From: Streptomyces paradoxus
GTDB taxonomy: Bacteria; Actinomycetota; Actinomycetes; Streptomycetales; Streptomycetaceae
Direction: 5' to 3'
Assembly (NCBI RefSeq): GCF_014202475.1
Contig: NZ_JACHGV010000007.1
Location: forward strand, 310,001 to 374,000
Length of the DNA: 64,000 nucleotides
How positions within the stretch are numbered: position 1 is the first letter of the stretch; each line of letters opens with the position of its first letter. Shown here piece after piece: positions 1 through 7,996 of the stretch. A program made the translations under genes and the position numbers. The notes under the pieces were generated by a model. It had not been told where the DNA came from and ran no database searches. It worked only from the letters and a program-made list of their open reading frames with translations.

Positions 1-951
1 CACCTCCAGGCCGCTGATCTCCTGGTTGAGGCGGGCGAAGGCCAGCTTCATGCCGGCGCCCTCGGGGCCGGGCTGGCCCGCGACGAGCTGCTGGCGCAGC
101 CGCTCGGCGGTGAGGCGGGAGACCTCGGACTCCACCCACAGCTTCAGCAGCCGCTGGTGCAGGTCGTGGGTGCGCAGTTCGGGCCGCTCACGCCAGGTCT
201 TGGAGACTGGGCCGATCATGCCGCCCTCGCGGGGCAGCCGCATGCCGCCGATGGCCACGCGCTCGTTGTTGAGCGTGGTCTGGGCGACCTTCCAGCCGTC
301 GCCGATCTCGCCGAGACGGCGTGCGTCGGGGATGCGGACGCCCGTGAGGAACACCTCGTTGAACTCGGCCTCGCCGGTGACCTGCCGCAGCGGCCGCACC
401 TCGACGCCCGGGTCGGTCATGTCGCACACGAAGTACGTGATGCCCCGGTGCTTGGGCACGTCCGGGTCGGTGCGGGCGATCAGGATCGCCCAGCGGGCCA
501 CATGGGCGCTGGACGTCCACACCTTCTGCCCGTTGACGACCCAATCATCACCTTCGCGCACGGCCCGGGTGCCCAGGGCGGCGAGGTCGGATCCGGCGCC
601 CGGCTCGCTGAACAGCTGGCACCAGACCTCCTCTCCCGTCCACAGCGGCCTGAGGAACCGCCGCTTCTGCTCCTCGGTGCCGTACTGGAGGATCGTCGGC
701 GCGGCCATGCCGAGGCCGATGCCGATGCGCCGCGGGTCGTTGTCGGGCGCCCCGGCGGCCTCCAGCTCGGCGTCCACGACGGCCTGGAGGGAGCGGGGAA
801 CGCCGAGTCCGCCGAGGCCCTCCGGATAGTGCACCCAAGCGAGTCCGGCGTCGAAGCGGGCCCGCAGGAAGTCCAGGCGGTCGGTGGAGGCCGGCGGGTG
901 GGAGGCCAGCAACTCCCGGGTGCGGCTGCGCAGTTCCTCGGCGCCGGTCAT
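1..951 (-). CDS. acyl-CoA dehydrogenase, C-terminus outside window
   Basis: FAD-dependent alpha,beta-dehydrogenation of an acyl-CoA thioester, as in fatty acid or branched-chain acyl degradation. The frame stays open from the ATG at 951 to the window edge, giving 317 residues of a family usually near 390, so the C-terminal helical domain is cut off. The family signature LFSEPGAGSD lies at about residues 111-120 and KVWTSSAH at about 141-148, both in the middle beta domain that contacts FAD and substrate. The ATG overlaps the stop of the upstream quinone oxidoreductase (ATGA, 948-951), so the two are probably co-translated. A second acyl-CoA dehydrogenase lies at 8792-10018 but belongs to another transcription unit. 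The family is clear; the exact acyl substrate cannot be read from the sequence. Confidence 0.9.
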   Translation of the reverse strand, partial: MTGAEELRSRTRELLASHPPASTDRLDFLRARFDAGLAWVHYPEGLGGLGVPRSLQAVVDAELEAAGAPDNDPRRIGIGLGMAAPTILQYGTEEQKRRFLRPLWTGEEVWCQLFSEPGAGSDLAALGTRAVREGDDWVVNGQKVWTSSAHVARWAILIARTDPDVPKHRGITYFVCDMTDPGVEVRPLRQVTGEAEFNEVFLTGVRIPDARRLGEIGDGWKVAQTTLNNERVAIGGMRLPREGGMIGPVSKTWRERPELRTHDLHQRLLKLWVESEVSRLTAERLRQQLVAGQPGPEGAGMKLAFARLNQEISGLEV

Positions 952-1913
952 GCTGCCTCCTCCATGACGACCGCGATCCGGCCGGTGGTCAGGCCGTCCG
1001 CCACCTTCTGCACGGCGCCGGCCGCGCCGCCGAGCGGCACGCGCTCGCTCACCAGCGGCTTGATCGCGCCCCGGGCGGCCAGGTCGGTGAGCTGCTCGTG
1101 GCAGTGCTGGACCAGCTTGGGGTTCTTGGTGTTGTACAGGCCCCAGTGCAGGCCGAGGATCGAGTAGTTCTTCACCAGGGCGTGGTTCAGGGCCGGGCTG
1201 GGGATGGTGCCGCCGGCGAAGCCGACGACCACGATGCGCCCCTCGAAGGCGACGACCTTGGCGGACTGCGTGTAGGCCTCGCCGCCGACCGGGTCGTAGA
1301 TCACGTCGGCGCCCCGGCCGCCGGTGGCCTCCTTGACGGCCGCGACGACGTCCTCGGAGCGGCGGTCGATCACGACGTCACAGCCCAGTTCGCGGGCGAC
1401 GGCCGCCTTCCCGGAGCCGCCGACGACACCGATGACGGTGGCGCCGGCGGCCTTCCCGAGCTGCACGGCCGCGCTGCCGACCCCTCCAGCGGCAGCGTGG
1501 ACGAGCAGGGTCTCGCCGGCCTCCAGACCGGCCCGGCGGTGCAGACCGAACCAGCCGGTCTGGTAGCCGATGTGCAGGGCCGCGGCCTCGGCGTCGTCCA
1601 GGGCGTCCGGCGCGGGCAGCAGCGCGGCGGCGTCCGCGACGGCGTACTCGGCGAAGCCGCCGTGCGGCAGCGCCGGGTTGGCGATCACCCGGCGGCCGTC
1701 CTCGGTCTCGCCGCAGATCTCCACCCCCGGCGTGAACGGCAACGGCGGCCTGACCTGGTATTGACCGCGGCAGAGCAGGGCGTCCGGGAAGTTGATGTTG
1801 GCCGCACGCACCTTCAGCAGGACCTGGCCGTCACCGGGGGTGGGCGGTTCCACGTCCTGGAGCCGCATCACCTCGCCCGGCTCGCCGTTCTCGTGCACTT
1901 GCCATGCCTGCAT
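948..1913 (-). CDS. NADPH:quinone oxidoreductase family protein (MDR superfamily)
   Basis: A 321-residue zinc-free medium-chain dehydrogenase/reductase expected to reduce quinones or enones with NADPH. The N-terminal GroES-like domain (about 25-110) contains NINFPDALLCRGQYQ, typical of quinone oxidoreductases. The Rossmann domain carries the nucleotide loop AAAGGVG at about 140-146. The cysteine and histidine ligands of zinc alcohol dehydrogenases are not seen. It is the first gene of a two-gene operon, overlapping the acyl-CoA dehydrogenase by 4 nt, which suggests a role in handling an enoyl or quinone compound beside acyl-CoA oxidation. Start is the ATG at 1913. A palindrome 53 bp upstream may be its operator. 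Confidence 0.88.
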   Translation of the reverse strand: MQAWQVHENGEPGEVMRLQDVEPPTPGDGQVLLKVRAANINFPDALLCRGQYQVRPPLPFTPGVEICGETEDGRRVIANPALPHGGFAEYAVADAAALLPAPDALDDAEAAALHIGYQTGWFGLHRRAGLEAGETLLVHAAAGGVGSAAVQLGKAAGATVIGVVGGSGKAAVARELGCDVVIDRRSEDVVAAVKEATGGRGADVIYDPVGGEAYTQSAKVVAFEGRIVVVGFAGGTIPSPALNHALVKNYSILGLHWGLYNTKNPKLVQHCHEQLTDLAARGAIKPLVSERVPLGGAAGAVQKVADGLTTGRIAVVMEEAA

Positions 1914-1965
1914 GCGGGGCCTCCACGGGGGACTGCTGTGTCTGACCGGGGTCGGTTCGCATACT

Positions 1966-1977
1966 AAGCGGTCGCTT
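1966..1977. promoter_or_regulatory. inverted repeat AAGCG-GT-CGCTT, candidate operator
   Basis: A perfect 5-bp inverted repeat with a 2-bp spacer lies 53-64 bp upstream of the quinone oxidoreductase start. It overlaps a possible minus-strand -10 element, TAGTAT (1966 to 1961). Such a place fits a repressor site for the oxidoreductase/acyl-CoA dehydrogenase operon. The regulator is not identified; neither neighbouring gene is a TetR gene. Confidence 0.4.
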
Positions 1978-2032
1978 GCCCATCAGGGAACAGTCTCCGG
2001 GCAAAGTCCCACGCAGAGGTTCGAGCGGCGCG

Positions 2033-2605
2033 TCACGCACCCTTGGGCCGGGCCCGCACGTGCATCCGCTCGCCCTGTGGCCCGAACAGGCTGAGGAACT
2101 CCACCGGCCCCTCCCCCGTCGACCCGAACCAGTGCGGTACCCGGGTGTCGAACTCGGCGGCCTCCCCCGCCGTGAGCACCACGTCGTGCTCGCCCAGCAC
2201 CAGGCGCAGCTTCCCGGACAGCACGTACAGCCACTCGTAGCCCTCGTGCGTGCGGGGATCGGGCTCCTGGCTGCGCTTCGGTTCGAGGACCTTGAAGGCC
2301 TGCAGGCCGCCGGGCTGGCGGGTGAGCGGCCAGTGGGTACGGCCGCCCATCACGATCGGCTTGGACCGCACGCGCGGATCGCCGGCCGGCGGGGCGCCGA
2401 CCAGCTCGTCCAGCGCCACCTGGTGGGCGCGCGCGATCGGCAGCAGCAGTTCCAGACTGGGTTTACGCAGTCCGGACTCCAGCCGCGAGAGGGTGCTGAC
2501 GGAGATGCCGGTGGTCTCGGAGAGCGCCGCCAGGGTCACCTCCCGGTCCTTGCGCATCTGCCGCAGCCGGGGGCCAACGCCCGCGAGTACCTCGTCCGTC
2601 GTCAT
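2033..2605 (-). CDS. XRE-family regulator with C-terminal cupin domain
   Basis: A 190-residue transcription factor. An HTH_3 domain occupies about residues 12-66 (recognition region around ISVSTLSRLESGLRKPSLE). A cupin_2 fold follows at about 108-175, with HEGYEWLYVLSG and GEAAEFDTRVPHWF supplying the usual His/Glu pattern of the metal- or ligand-binding barrel. Proteins of this architecture are commonly local regulators sensing small metabolites. It is divergent from the flavoprotein gene at 2683, only 77 bp away, so it most likely controls itself and that gene. A strong-looking promoter ends 6 nt before its ATG, implying a leaderless mRNA. Confidence 0.88.
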   Translation of the reverse strand: MTTDEVLAGVGPRLRQMRKDREVTLAALSETTGISVSTLSRLESGLRKPSLELLLPIARAHQVALDELVGAPPAGDPRVRSKPIVMGGRTHWPLTRQPGGLQAFKVLEPKRSQEPDPRTHEGYEWLYVLSGKLRLVLGEHDVVLTAGEAAEFDTRVPHWFGSTGEGPVEFLSLFGPQGERMHVRARPKGA

Positions 2606-2611
2606 GGCCGT

Positions 2612-2640
2612 ATTGCAGTTTCGGCAACGACGTTTGTCAA
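2612..2640 (-). promoter_or_regulatory. sigma-70-type promoter with overlapping TTGC-N7-GCAA repeat
   Basis: Read on the minus strand: -35 TTGACA (2640-2635), 17-bp spacer, -10 TGCAAT (2617-2612), then 6 nt to the ATG of the XRE-cupin gene. Transcription would begin at or next to the start codon. The -10 is embedded in the inverted repeat TTGC-N7-GCAA (2613-2627), which is well placed for autorepression. The consensus -35 and ideal spacing are seen directly; binding by the XRE protein is inferred. Confidence 0.6.
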
Positions 2641-2682
2641 TCCCGCAGGGCCGGGGCGACGCTCGGCAGCGGAGGTGGTCAC

Positions 2683-3624
2683 ATGACCGAGAAGTACGCA
2701 GTGGTCGTCATCGGCGGGGGCGCGGCGGGCCTGTCCGCCGCGCTGGTGCTGGGGCGCGCCCGGCACCGCACGCTGGTGATCGACGCGGGTGAGCCGCGCA
2801 ACGCGCCGGCCGCGCACATGCAGGGCTACCTGTCCCGGGACGGCGTGCCGCCCGCCGATTTCCTGGCCGTCGGCCGGGAGGAGATCGCGCGCTACGGCGT
2901 GGAGCTCGTGCGGGACCGGGTGGTGGCGGTGGAGAGCGGCGAGGACTTCACCGTGGTGTCGGCCGGCGGCCGGACCGTGCGGGCCCGGCGGCTGGTCGTG
3001 GCCACGGGCCTGAAGGACGAGCTGCCCGCGGTCCCCGGGGTCGCCGAGCGGTTCGGCCGGGACGTGCTGCACTGCCCCTTCTGCCACGGCTGGGAGGTGC
3101 GCGACCAGCCGTTCGGGGTGCTGGCCACGAGTCCGGCGAGCGTGCACCAGGCGCTGATGGTGTCCCAGTGGTCGAAGGACGTGCGGTTCTTCCTGCACAC
3201 CGTCGCCGAGGCGGAGCTGTCCGACGAGGACCTGCGCCGGCTCGCCGCGGCCGGCGTGGACGTGGTGCCCGGGGAGGTGGCGGAGCTGGTGACCGAGGAC
3301 GACCGGCTCACCGGCGTCCGGCTCACGGACGGTACGACGCACGCCCGCTCGGTGCTGTTCACCGCCCCGCGGGCCGTACCGCAGACCGGTCTCCTGGAGC
3401 GGCTCGGCGCCGAGCTGCACGAGACGCCGTTCGGCGCGTATCCGGTGGTCGACGCGACCGGCCTGACGACCGTGCCCGGCGTGTGGGCCGCGGGCAACGC
3501 CGTCGGCTTCGCCGAGCAGGTCGTGCACGCGGCGAGCGGCGGGTACCGGGCGGCGTCCGCGATCGTCGGGGACCTGCTGATGACGGATCTCGACGCGGCA
3601 GTGCGGCGGCAGAGCCCCGCGTGA
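2683..3624 (+). CDS. FAD-dependent oxidoreductase, thioredoxin-reductase-like, CPFC motif
   Basis: A 313-residue flavoprotein of the low-molecular-weight thioredoxin reductase superfamily. The FAD-binding loop VVIGGGAAGLSAA is at residues 8-20, the redox pair C131-P-F-C134 sits in HCPFCHGWEV, and the C-terminal FAD motif PGVWAAGNAVGFAEQ follows. The second dinucleotide domain, where bacterial thioredoxin reductase has a GxGxxA NADPH motif, reads GVLATSPASVHQA and lacks those glycines. It could therefore be an oxygen-using dithiol oxidase or take electrons elsewhere; this is inference. The ATG at 2683 follows GGAGGTGG. It is divergent from the XRE-cupin regulator and convergent with the GNAT gene. 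Confidence 0.85.
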   Translation: MTEKYAVVVIGGGAAGLSAALVLGRARHRTLVIDAGEPRNAPAAHMQGYLSRDGVPPADFLAVGREEIARYGVELVRDRVVAVESGEDFTVVSAGGRTVRARRLVVATGLKDELPAVPGVAERFGRDVLHCPFCHGWEVRDQPFGVLATSPASVHQALMVSQWSKDVRFFLHTVAEAELSDEDLRRLAAAGVDVVPGEVAELVTEDDRLTGVRLTDGTTHARSVLFTAPRAVPQTGLLERLGAELHETPFGAYPVVDATGLTTVPGVWAAGNAVGFAEQVVHAASGGYRAASAIVGDLLMTDLDAAVRRQSPA

Positions 3625-3655
3625 CCACGTGCCGCTCACCGGCCCACGGCCCAGG

Positions 3656-4096
3656 TCAGGAGAGACGCAGATCGACGTAGGGGACGGTGTCGCCCGGCAG
3701 CAGGTACCGCTCGATCTCGACGAAGCCGTGCTTGCGGGCGAACCGCAGCCCGTCCTCGTTCGAGGCCAGGACCACCGTCTCGATCACCCTGGCTCCCGAC
3801 TCCCGTGCCCGGGCCAGACCGCGCTCGTAGAGCTCCCCGCCGTATCCCCGCCCGCGGTGGGGGCCGAGCACGCGGGCGATCACCGTGGCCGTCGCGGTGC
3901 CGTCCGCCGGAGGGCGTACGGTGCTGCAGCCCACGAGCACGTCACCGAGGTACGCGACTTCCAGGTGATGGCGCTCCACACGGTCGCGCACGTCGTCCAT
4001 CGAGAGCTGGTGCGTGGGAATGACCGTGTTGTGGACGTGCTGCCAGTCCCTGAGCGCGCCGTCGTCGTCGGGCTGGAGGATGCGGAGTTCGGACAT
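3656..4096 (-). CDS. GNAT-family N-acetyltransferase
   Basis: A 146-residue protein of the Gcn5-related acetyltransferase fold. The acetyl-CoA pyrophosphate loop is visible as GPHRGRGYGGEL around residues 86-97, followed by a helix and ASNEDGLRFARKHGF, the usual beta5-alpha4 region. The substrate is unknown. The ATG at 4096 was chosen because the domain begins directly after it (MSELRILQPDD) and the open upstream extension is antisense to the DNA ligase. It is convergent with the flavoprotein gene, 31 bp away, and its promoter must lie in 4097-4268. Confidence 0.85.
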   Translation of the reverse strand: MSELRILQPDDDGALRDWQHVHNTVIPTHQLSMDDVRDRVERHHLEVAYLGDVLVGCSTVRPPADGTATATVIARVLGPHRGRGYGGELYERGLARARESGARVIETVVLASNEDGLRFARKHGFVEIERYLLPGDTVPYVDLRLS

Positions 4097-4268
4097 CGCA
4101 GCAGAAGAACCCGGGTACGCCGCGCCCGTCAATCGGTTTGTGCCGCGCCGCCCGGGCGCCGTGGCCGCCGGTGTCGCGCGAAGGCTGCATCCGTGTCGCG
4201 ACGGCGGCCTGCCCGACGCACCCCGTCGCCCAGGTGTAGAGGCCCTGCCCGAGGTGCACCATGGCTGC

Positions 4269-5807
4269 ATGCTGCTGCACCGGCTCGCCCGAGTGTCCCA
4301 GGAGGTCGCCGCCACCTCGGCGCGGTCCCGGAAGACGGCTCTGCTCGCGGAGCTGTTCCGGGACGCCGAGCCGGAGGACGTGCCCATCGTCATCCCGTAC
4401 CTCGCGGGACGGCTGCCGCAGGGCCGGATCGGCGTCGGATGGAAGGTACTGAGCCGGCCGGTCGAACCGGCCGCCGAGCCGGGCCTGACCGTACGGGACG
4501 TGGACGCCCGCCTCGCGGAACTCGCCACGGTGTCCGGCCCGGGCTCCCAGGCGGAACGGGCCCGGCAGGTCGCGGAGTTGATGGGCGCGGCCACCGAGAC
4601 CGAGCAGCGGTTCCTGCTCGGCCTGCTCACCGGCGAGGTCCGGCAGGGCGCCCTGGACGCGGTGGCGGTCGAGGGACTGGCCCAGGCGACCGGGACACCG
4701 CCCGCCGACGTACGGCGGGCCGTGATGCTCGCGGGTTCCCTCCAGACGGTGGCCGAGGCGCTGCTCGCGGACGGCCCCGGCGCCCTGGACCGCTTCCGCC
4801 TCACGGTCGGCCGCCCGGTCTTGCCGATGCTGGCGCACAGCGCCTCCTCGGTGGCCGAGGCGGTCGGCAAGCTGGGCGCCTGCGCGGTGGAGGAGAAGCT
4901 GGACGGCATCCGCGTCCAGGTGCACCGCGACGGCGACACCGTGCGGCTCTACACCCGCACCCTCGACGACATCACCGACCGCCTGCCCGAAGTGACAGCC
5001 GCCGCACTGGAGTTGCGGGGCGAGCGGTTCATCCTGGACGGCGAGGTGATCTCCTTCGACGAGGGCGGGCGCCCCCGCTCGTTCCAGGAGACCGCCGGCC
5101 GTGTGGGCTCCCGAACGGACGTGGCGACGGCCGCCCGCGCGGTGCCGGTCTCCCCCGTCTTCTTCGACGCGCTGTCGGTCGACGGCCGCGACCTGCTCGA
5201 CCTGTCCTTCGCGGAGCGGCACGCGGAGCTGGCCCGTCTGGTGCCCGAGCCGATGCGGGTGCGGCGCACACTGGTGTCCGGGCCGGACGACACGCCCGCG
5301 GCGGAGGAGTTCCTCGCCGAGACCCTGAAACGCGGCCACGAGGGCGTCGTCGCCAAGGCGCTCGACGCCGCCTACAGCGCGGGGCGGCGCGGCGCCTCCT
5401 GGCTGAAGGTCAAGCCCGTCCACACCCTCGACCTGGTCGTGCTGGCCGCCGAGTGGGGCCACGGCCGCCGCACCGGCAAGCTCTCCAACCTCCACCTGGG
5501 CGCCCGCACCGCCGACGGCGGCCTCGCCATGCTCGGCAAGACCTTCAAGGGCATGACCGACGCGATGCTCACCTGGCAGACCGAACGCCTCCAGCAGCTC
5601 GCCGTCGAGACCGACGACTATGTGGTGACCGTCCGCCCGGAACTCGTCGTCGAGATCGCCTACGACGGACTGCAGCGCTCCACCCGTTACCCGGCCGGCG
5701 TGACCCTCCGCTTCGCCCGGGTGGTCCGCTACCGGGAGGACAAGCGCCCGGAGGACGCCGACACGGTCGAGACGCTGCTGGCCGCCCATCCGGAGGTGAA
5801 GCCGTGA
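4269..5807 (+). CDS. ATP-dependent DNA ligase
   Basis: A 512-residue ligase. It has an N-terminal DNA-binding domain (about 1-190), then a nucleotidyltransferase core with motif I EEKLDGIR (the lysine is AMP-ylated), LDGEVI, GHEGVVAK and SWLKVK, and a C-terminal OB domain ending near PAGVTLRFARVVRYREDKRPEDADT. Such enzymes in actinomycetes act in repair beside the NAD-dependent replicative LigA. No Ku or primase gene is next to it, so a classical LigD-type end-joining cluster is not present here. The start at 4269 gives the family N-terminus MLLHRLARVSQEVA; the longer open frame upstream overlaps the GNAT gene. Its stop overlaps the NUDIX start (GTGA). Confidence 0.93.
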   Translation: MLLHRLARVSQEVAATSARSRKTALLAELFRDAEPEDVPIVIPYLAGRLPQGRIGVGWKVLSRPVEPAAEPGLTVRDVDARLAELATVSGPGSQAERARQVAELMGAATETEQRFLLGLLTGEVRQGALDAVAVEGLAQATGTPPADVRRAVMLAGSLQTVAEALLADGPGALDRFRLTVGRPVLPMLAHSASSVAEAVGKLGACAVEEKLDGIRVQVHRDGDTVRLYTRTLDDITDRLPEVTAAALELRGERFILDGEVISFDEGGRPRSFQETAGRVGSRTDVATAARAVPVSPVFFDALSVDGRDLLDLSFAERHAELARLVPEPMRVRRTLVSGPDDTPAAEEFLAETLKRGHEGVVAKALDAAYSAGRRGASWLKVKPVHTLDLVVLAAEWGHGRRTGKLSNLHLGARTADGGLAMLGKTFKGMTDAMLTWQTERLQQLAVETDDYVVTVRPELVVEIAYDGLQRSTRYPAGVTLRFARVVRYREDKRPEDADTVETLLAAHPEVKP

Positions 5808-6262
5808 AGCGCAGTGCGGGTCTGCTGCTCTTCCACCCCACGGACAACGGCCTCGAAGTGCTGCTCGGGCACATGGGCGGCCCGTTCTTCGCCCGCCGCG
5901 ACGCCGGGGCGTGGACCGTCCCCAAGGGCGAGTACGAGCCGGACGAGCCCGCCTGGGAGGCCGCCCGGCGCGAGTTCCGGGAGGAACTGGGGCTGCCCCC
6001 GCCCGACGGCGAGGCCATCGACCTCGGCGAGGTCCGGCAGACCAACGGCAAGATCGTCACGGCCTGGGCGGTCCGGGCGGATCTCGACCCGGCGTCGATC
6101 GTGCCCGGTACGTTCCGGATGGAGTGGCCGCCGCGCTCCGGGCAGCTCCAGGAGTTCCCCGAACTGGACCGGGTGGCGTGGTTCGGCCTCGACCGGGCCC
6201 GCGCGGTGATCATCAAGGCGCAGGCGGCGTTTCTCGACCGGCTGGCGGAGCACTCGGCCTGA
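5804..6262 (+). CDS. NUDIX hydrolase
   Basis: A 152-residue pyrophosphohydrolase. The Nudix box is complete: G-x5-E-x7-REFREELGL, from GEYEPDE through the REFREE core, about residues 46-68. It opens with KRSAGLLLFHPTDNGLEVLLGHMGGP and contains TVPKGEYE, a pattern common in diadenosine/nucleoside-diphosphate hydrolases of this size. The GTG start overlaps the ligase stop by 4 nt (5804-5807), so translation is coupled. A role clearing nucleotide by-products of the ligase or oxidised nucleotides is plausible but not shown by the sequence. Confidence 0.9.
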   Translation: MKRSAGLLLFHPTDNGLEVLLGHMGGPFFARRDAGAWTVPKGEYEPDEPAWEAARREFREELGLPPPDGEAIDLGEVRQTNGKIVTAWAVRADLDPASIVPGTFRMEWPPRSGQLQEFPELDRVAWFGLDRARAVIIKAQAAFLDRLAEHSA

Positions 6263-6338
6263 GGAGACGCTCCCGCGTTGCGGTCCCCTCCGCCGCGCGG
6301 GAAGGTCGAGACACAGCCCGCTCCGAGGGAGGTCAGCC

Positions 6339-7724
6339 ATGCCCATCGCAACGGTGAACCCGGCGAACGGCGAGACGCTCAAGACGTACGAGGCCATGGG
6401 CGAGCAGGAGATCGAGCGCCGGCTCCAGCTCGCGGAGGCCACGTTCCGCACGTACCGGACGACGACCTTCGACGAGCGCGCCCGGCTGCTGCACCGGGCC
6501 GCCGACCTCCTCGAAGAGGACCAGCAGGACATCGCCCGCGTGATGACCACCGAGATGGGCAAGCCGATCCAGCAGGCCCGGGCCGAGGCGGCGAAGTGCG
6601 CCAAGGCGATGCGCTGGTACGCCGACCACGCCCAGGAACTGCTCGCCGACGAGGAGCCGGCCGACTCCGACGTGAAGGACTCCGGAGCCTCACGCGTCCG
6701 GGTGCGCTACCGCCCGCTCGGGCCGGTGCTCGCGGTGATGCCGTGGAACTTCCCGCTGTGGCAGGTGGTCCGTTTCGCCGCTCCCGCGCTGATGGCGGGC
6801 AACGTGGGCCTGCTCAAGCACGCCTCGAACGTCCCGCAGACCGCCCTCTACCTGGAGGATCTCTTCCACCGTGCGGGCTTCACCGAGGGCACCTTCCAGA
6901 CCCTGCTGATCGGCTCCGCCGCGGTCGACGAGATCCTGCGCGACGAGCGGGTCAAGGCCGCCACCCTCACCGGCAGCGAGCCCGCGGGCCGCGCTGTCGC
7001 CTCCACCGCCGGGGAGATGATCAAGAAGACGGTGCTGGAGCTGGGCGGCAGCGACCCGTTCGTCGTCATGCCCTCCGCCGACATCGACCGGGCCGCGAAG
7101 GTCGCGGTGACCGCACGGGTGCAGAACACCGGGCAGTCCTGCATCGCCGCCAAGCGGTTCATCGTGCACACGGACGTCTACGACGCCTTCGCCGAGCGGT
7201 TCGCCGAGGGCATGAAGGCGCTGAAGGTCGGCGACCCCCTGGCCGACGACACCGAGGTCGGGCCGCTCTCCAGCGAGCAGGGGCGGCGCGACCTGGAGGA
7301 GCTGGTGGACGACGCGGTGCGCAGCGGGGCGCAGGTGCTGTGCGGTGGCGAACGGCCGGACGGACCGGGCTGGTACTACGCTCCGACGATCCTCGCCGGC
7401 ATCACCCGCGAGATGCGGATCCACCGGGAGGAGGCATTCGGGCCGGTCGCCACGCTGTACCGGGCGGCCGACCTGGACGAAGCCGTGCTGATCGCGAACG
7501 ACTCACCGTTCGGGCTGAGTTCGAACGTGTGGACGCGGGACGAGGGCGAGGTCGACCGGTTCGTACGGGATCTGGAGGCCGGCGGGGTGTTCTTCAACGG
7601 CATGACGGCGTCCCATCCGGCATTCCCGTTCGGCGGTGTGAAGCGGTCCGGGTACGGGCGTGAGCTGTCCGGGCACGGAATCCGGGAGTTCTGCAACATC
7701 ACCACTGTTTGGCATGGTGCGTGA
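6339..7724 (+). CDS. gabD: succinate-semialdehyde dehydrogenase (NADP-type)
   Basis: A 461-residue aldehyde dehydrogenase that oxidises an aldehyde, probably succinate semialdehyde, to the acid. Catalytic residues are all present: N137 in MPWNFPLW, E234 in LELGGSDP and C268 in NTGQSCIAAKRF. Length and the closing KRSGYGRELSGHGIREFCN match the GabD1 group of actinobacteria. A good ribosome site, GAGGGAGG, sits upstream of the ATG at 6339. No GABA transaminase is adjacent, so the aldehyde source is elsewhere. Other short aldehydes are possible substrates. Confidence 0.9.
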   Translation: MPIATVNPANGETLKTYEAMGEQEIERRLQLAEATFRTYRTTTFDERARLLHRAADLLEEDQQDIARVMTTEMGKPIQQARAEAAKCAKAMRWYADHAQELLADEEPADSDVKDSGASRVRVRYRPLGPVLAVMPWNFPLWQVVRFAAPALMAGNVGLLKHASNVPQTALYLEDLFHRAGFTEGTFQTLLIGSAAVDEILRDERVKAATLTGSEPAGRAVASTAGEMIKKTVLELGGSDPFVVMPSADIDRAAKVAVTARVQNTGQSCIAAKRFIVHTDVYDAFAERFAEGMKALKVGDPLADDTEVGPLSSEQGRRDLEELVDDAVRSGAQVLCGGERPDGPGWYYAPTILAGITREMRIHREEAFGPVATLYRAADLDEAVLIANDSPFGLSSNVWTRDEGEVDRFVRDLEAGGVFFNGMTASHPAFPFGGVKRSGYGRELSGHGIREFCNITTVWHGA

Positions 7725-7749
7725 GTGTTGCGGGGCTACGATCCCGTCT

Positions 7750-7986
7750 GTGAACCGCGAAGTGACTCTGCCTCTGATCGTCGACGACCGCGGGACCTTG
7801 CAGGTGGCCGCGGCGGATGTCAGCAAGCTGTTGCGGACCGTGGGGGGTCGGTGGGTGCGGCTGGTGGAGGGCGGGGAGTCGGGGCTGGACGAGGACACGG
7901 TTGCCGAGTTGGCCATCGAGCTGGCGAAACTGGCCGATCGTATCGACGTGGCCTGTATCGCGCACAGCAGTGGGACCGCGACCTGA
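7750..7986 (+). CDS. small conserved protein, DUF6213-like
   Basis: A 78-residue protein (NREVTLPLIVDDRGTLQVAA onward) with no signal peptide or membrane segment. It resembles small Streptomyces proteins annotated as DUF6213; I recall the family name but no function. The GTG at 7750 was chosen because the conserved part begins there; an in-frame ATG 33 bp upstream would overlap the aldehyde dehydrogenase end. It is convergent with the TenA-like gene, only 10 bp away. Confidence 0.65.
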   Translation: MNREVTLPLIVDDRGTLQVAAADVSKLLRTVGGRWVRLVEGGESGLDEDTVAELAIELAKLADRIDVACIAHSSGTAT

Positions 7987-7996
7987 GCCCCGCGCC

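Noticed and set aside
3629-5803. Plus-strand frame extending upstream from the NUDIX gene
   Set aside because: It runs through the antisense of the GNAT gene and an alternative frame of the DNA ligase; only the NUDIX end is real.
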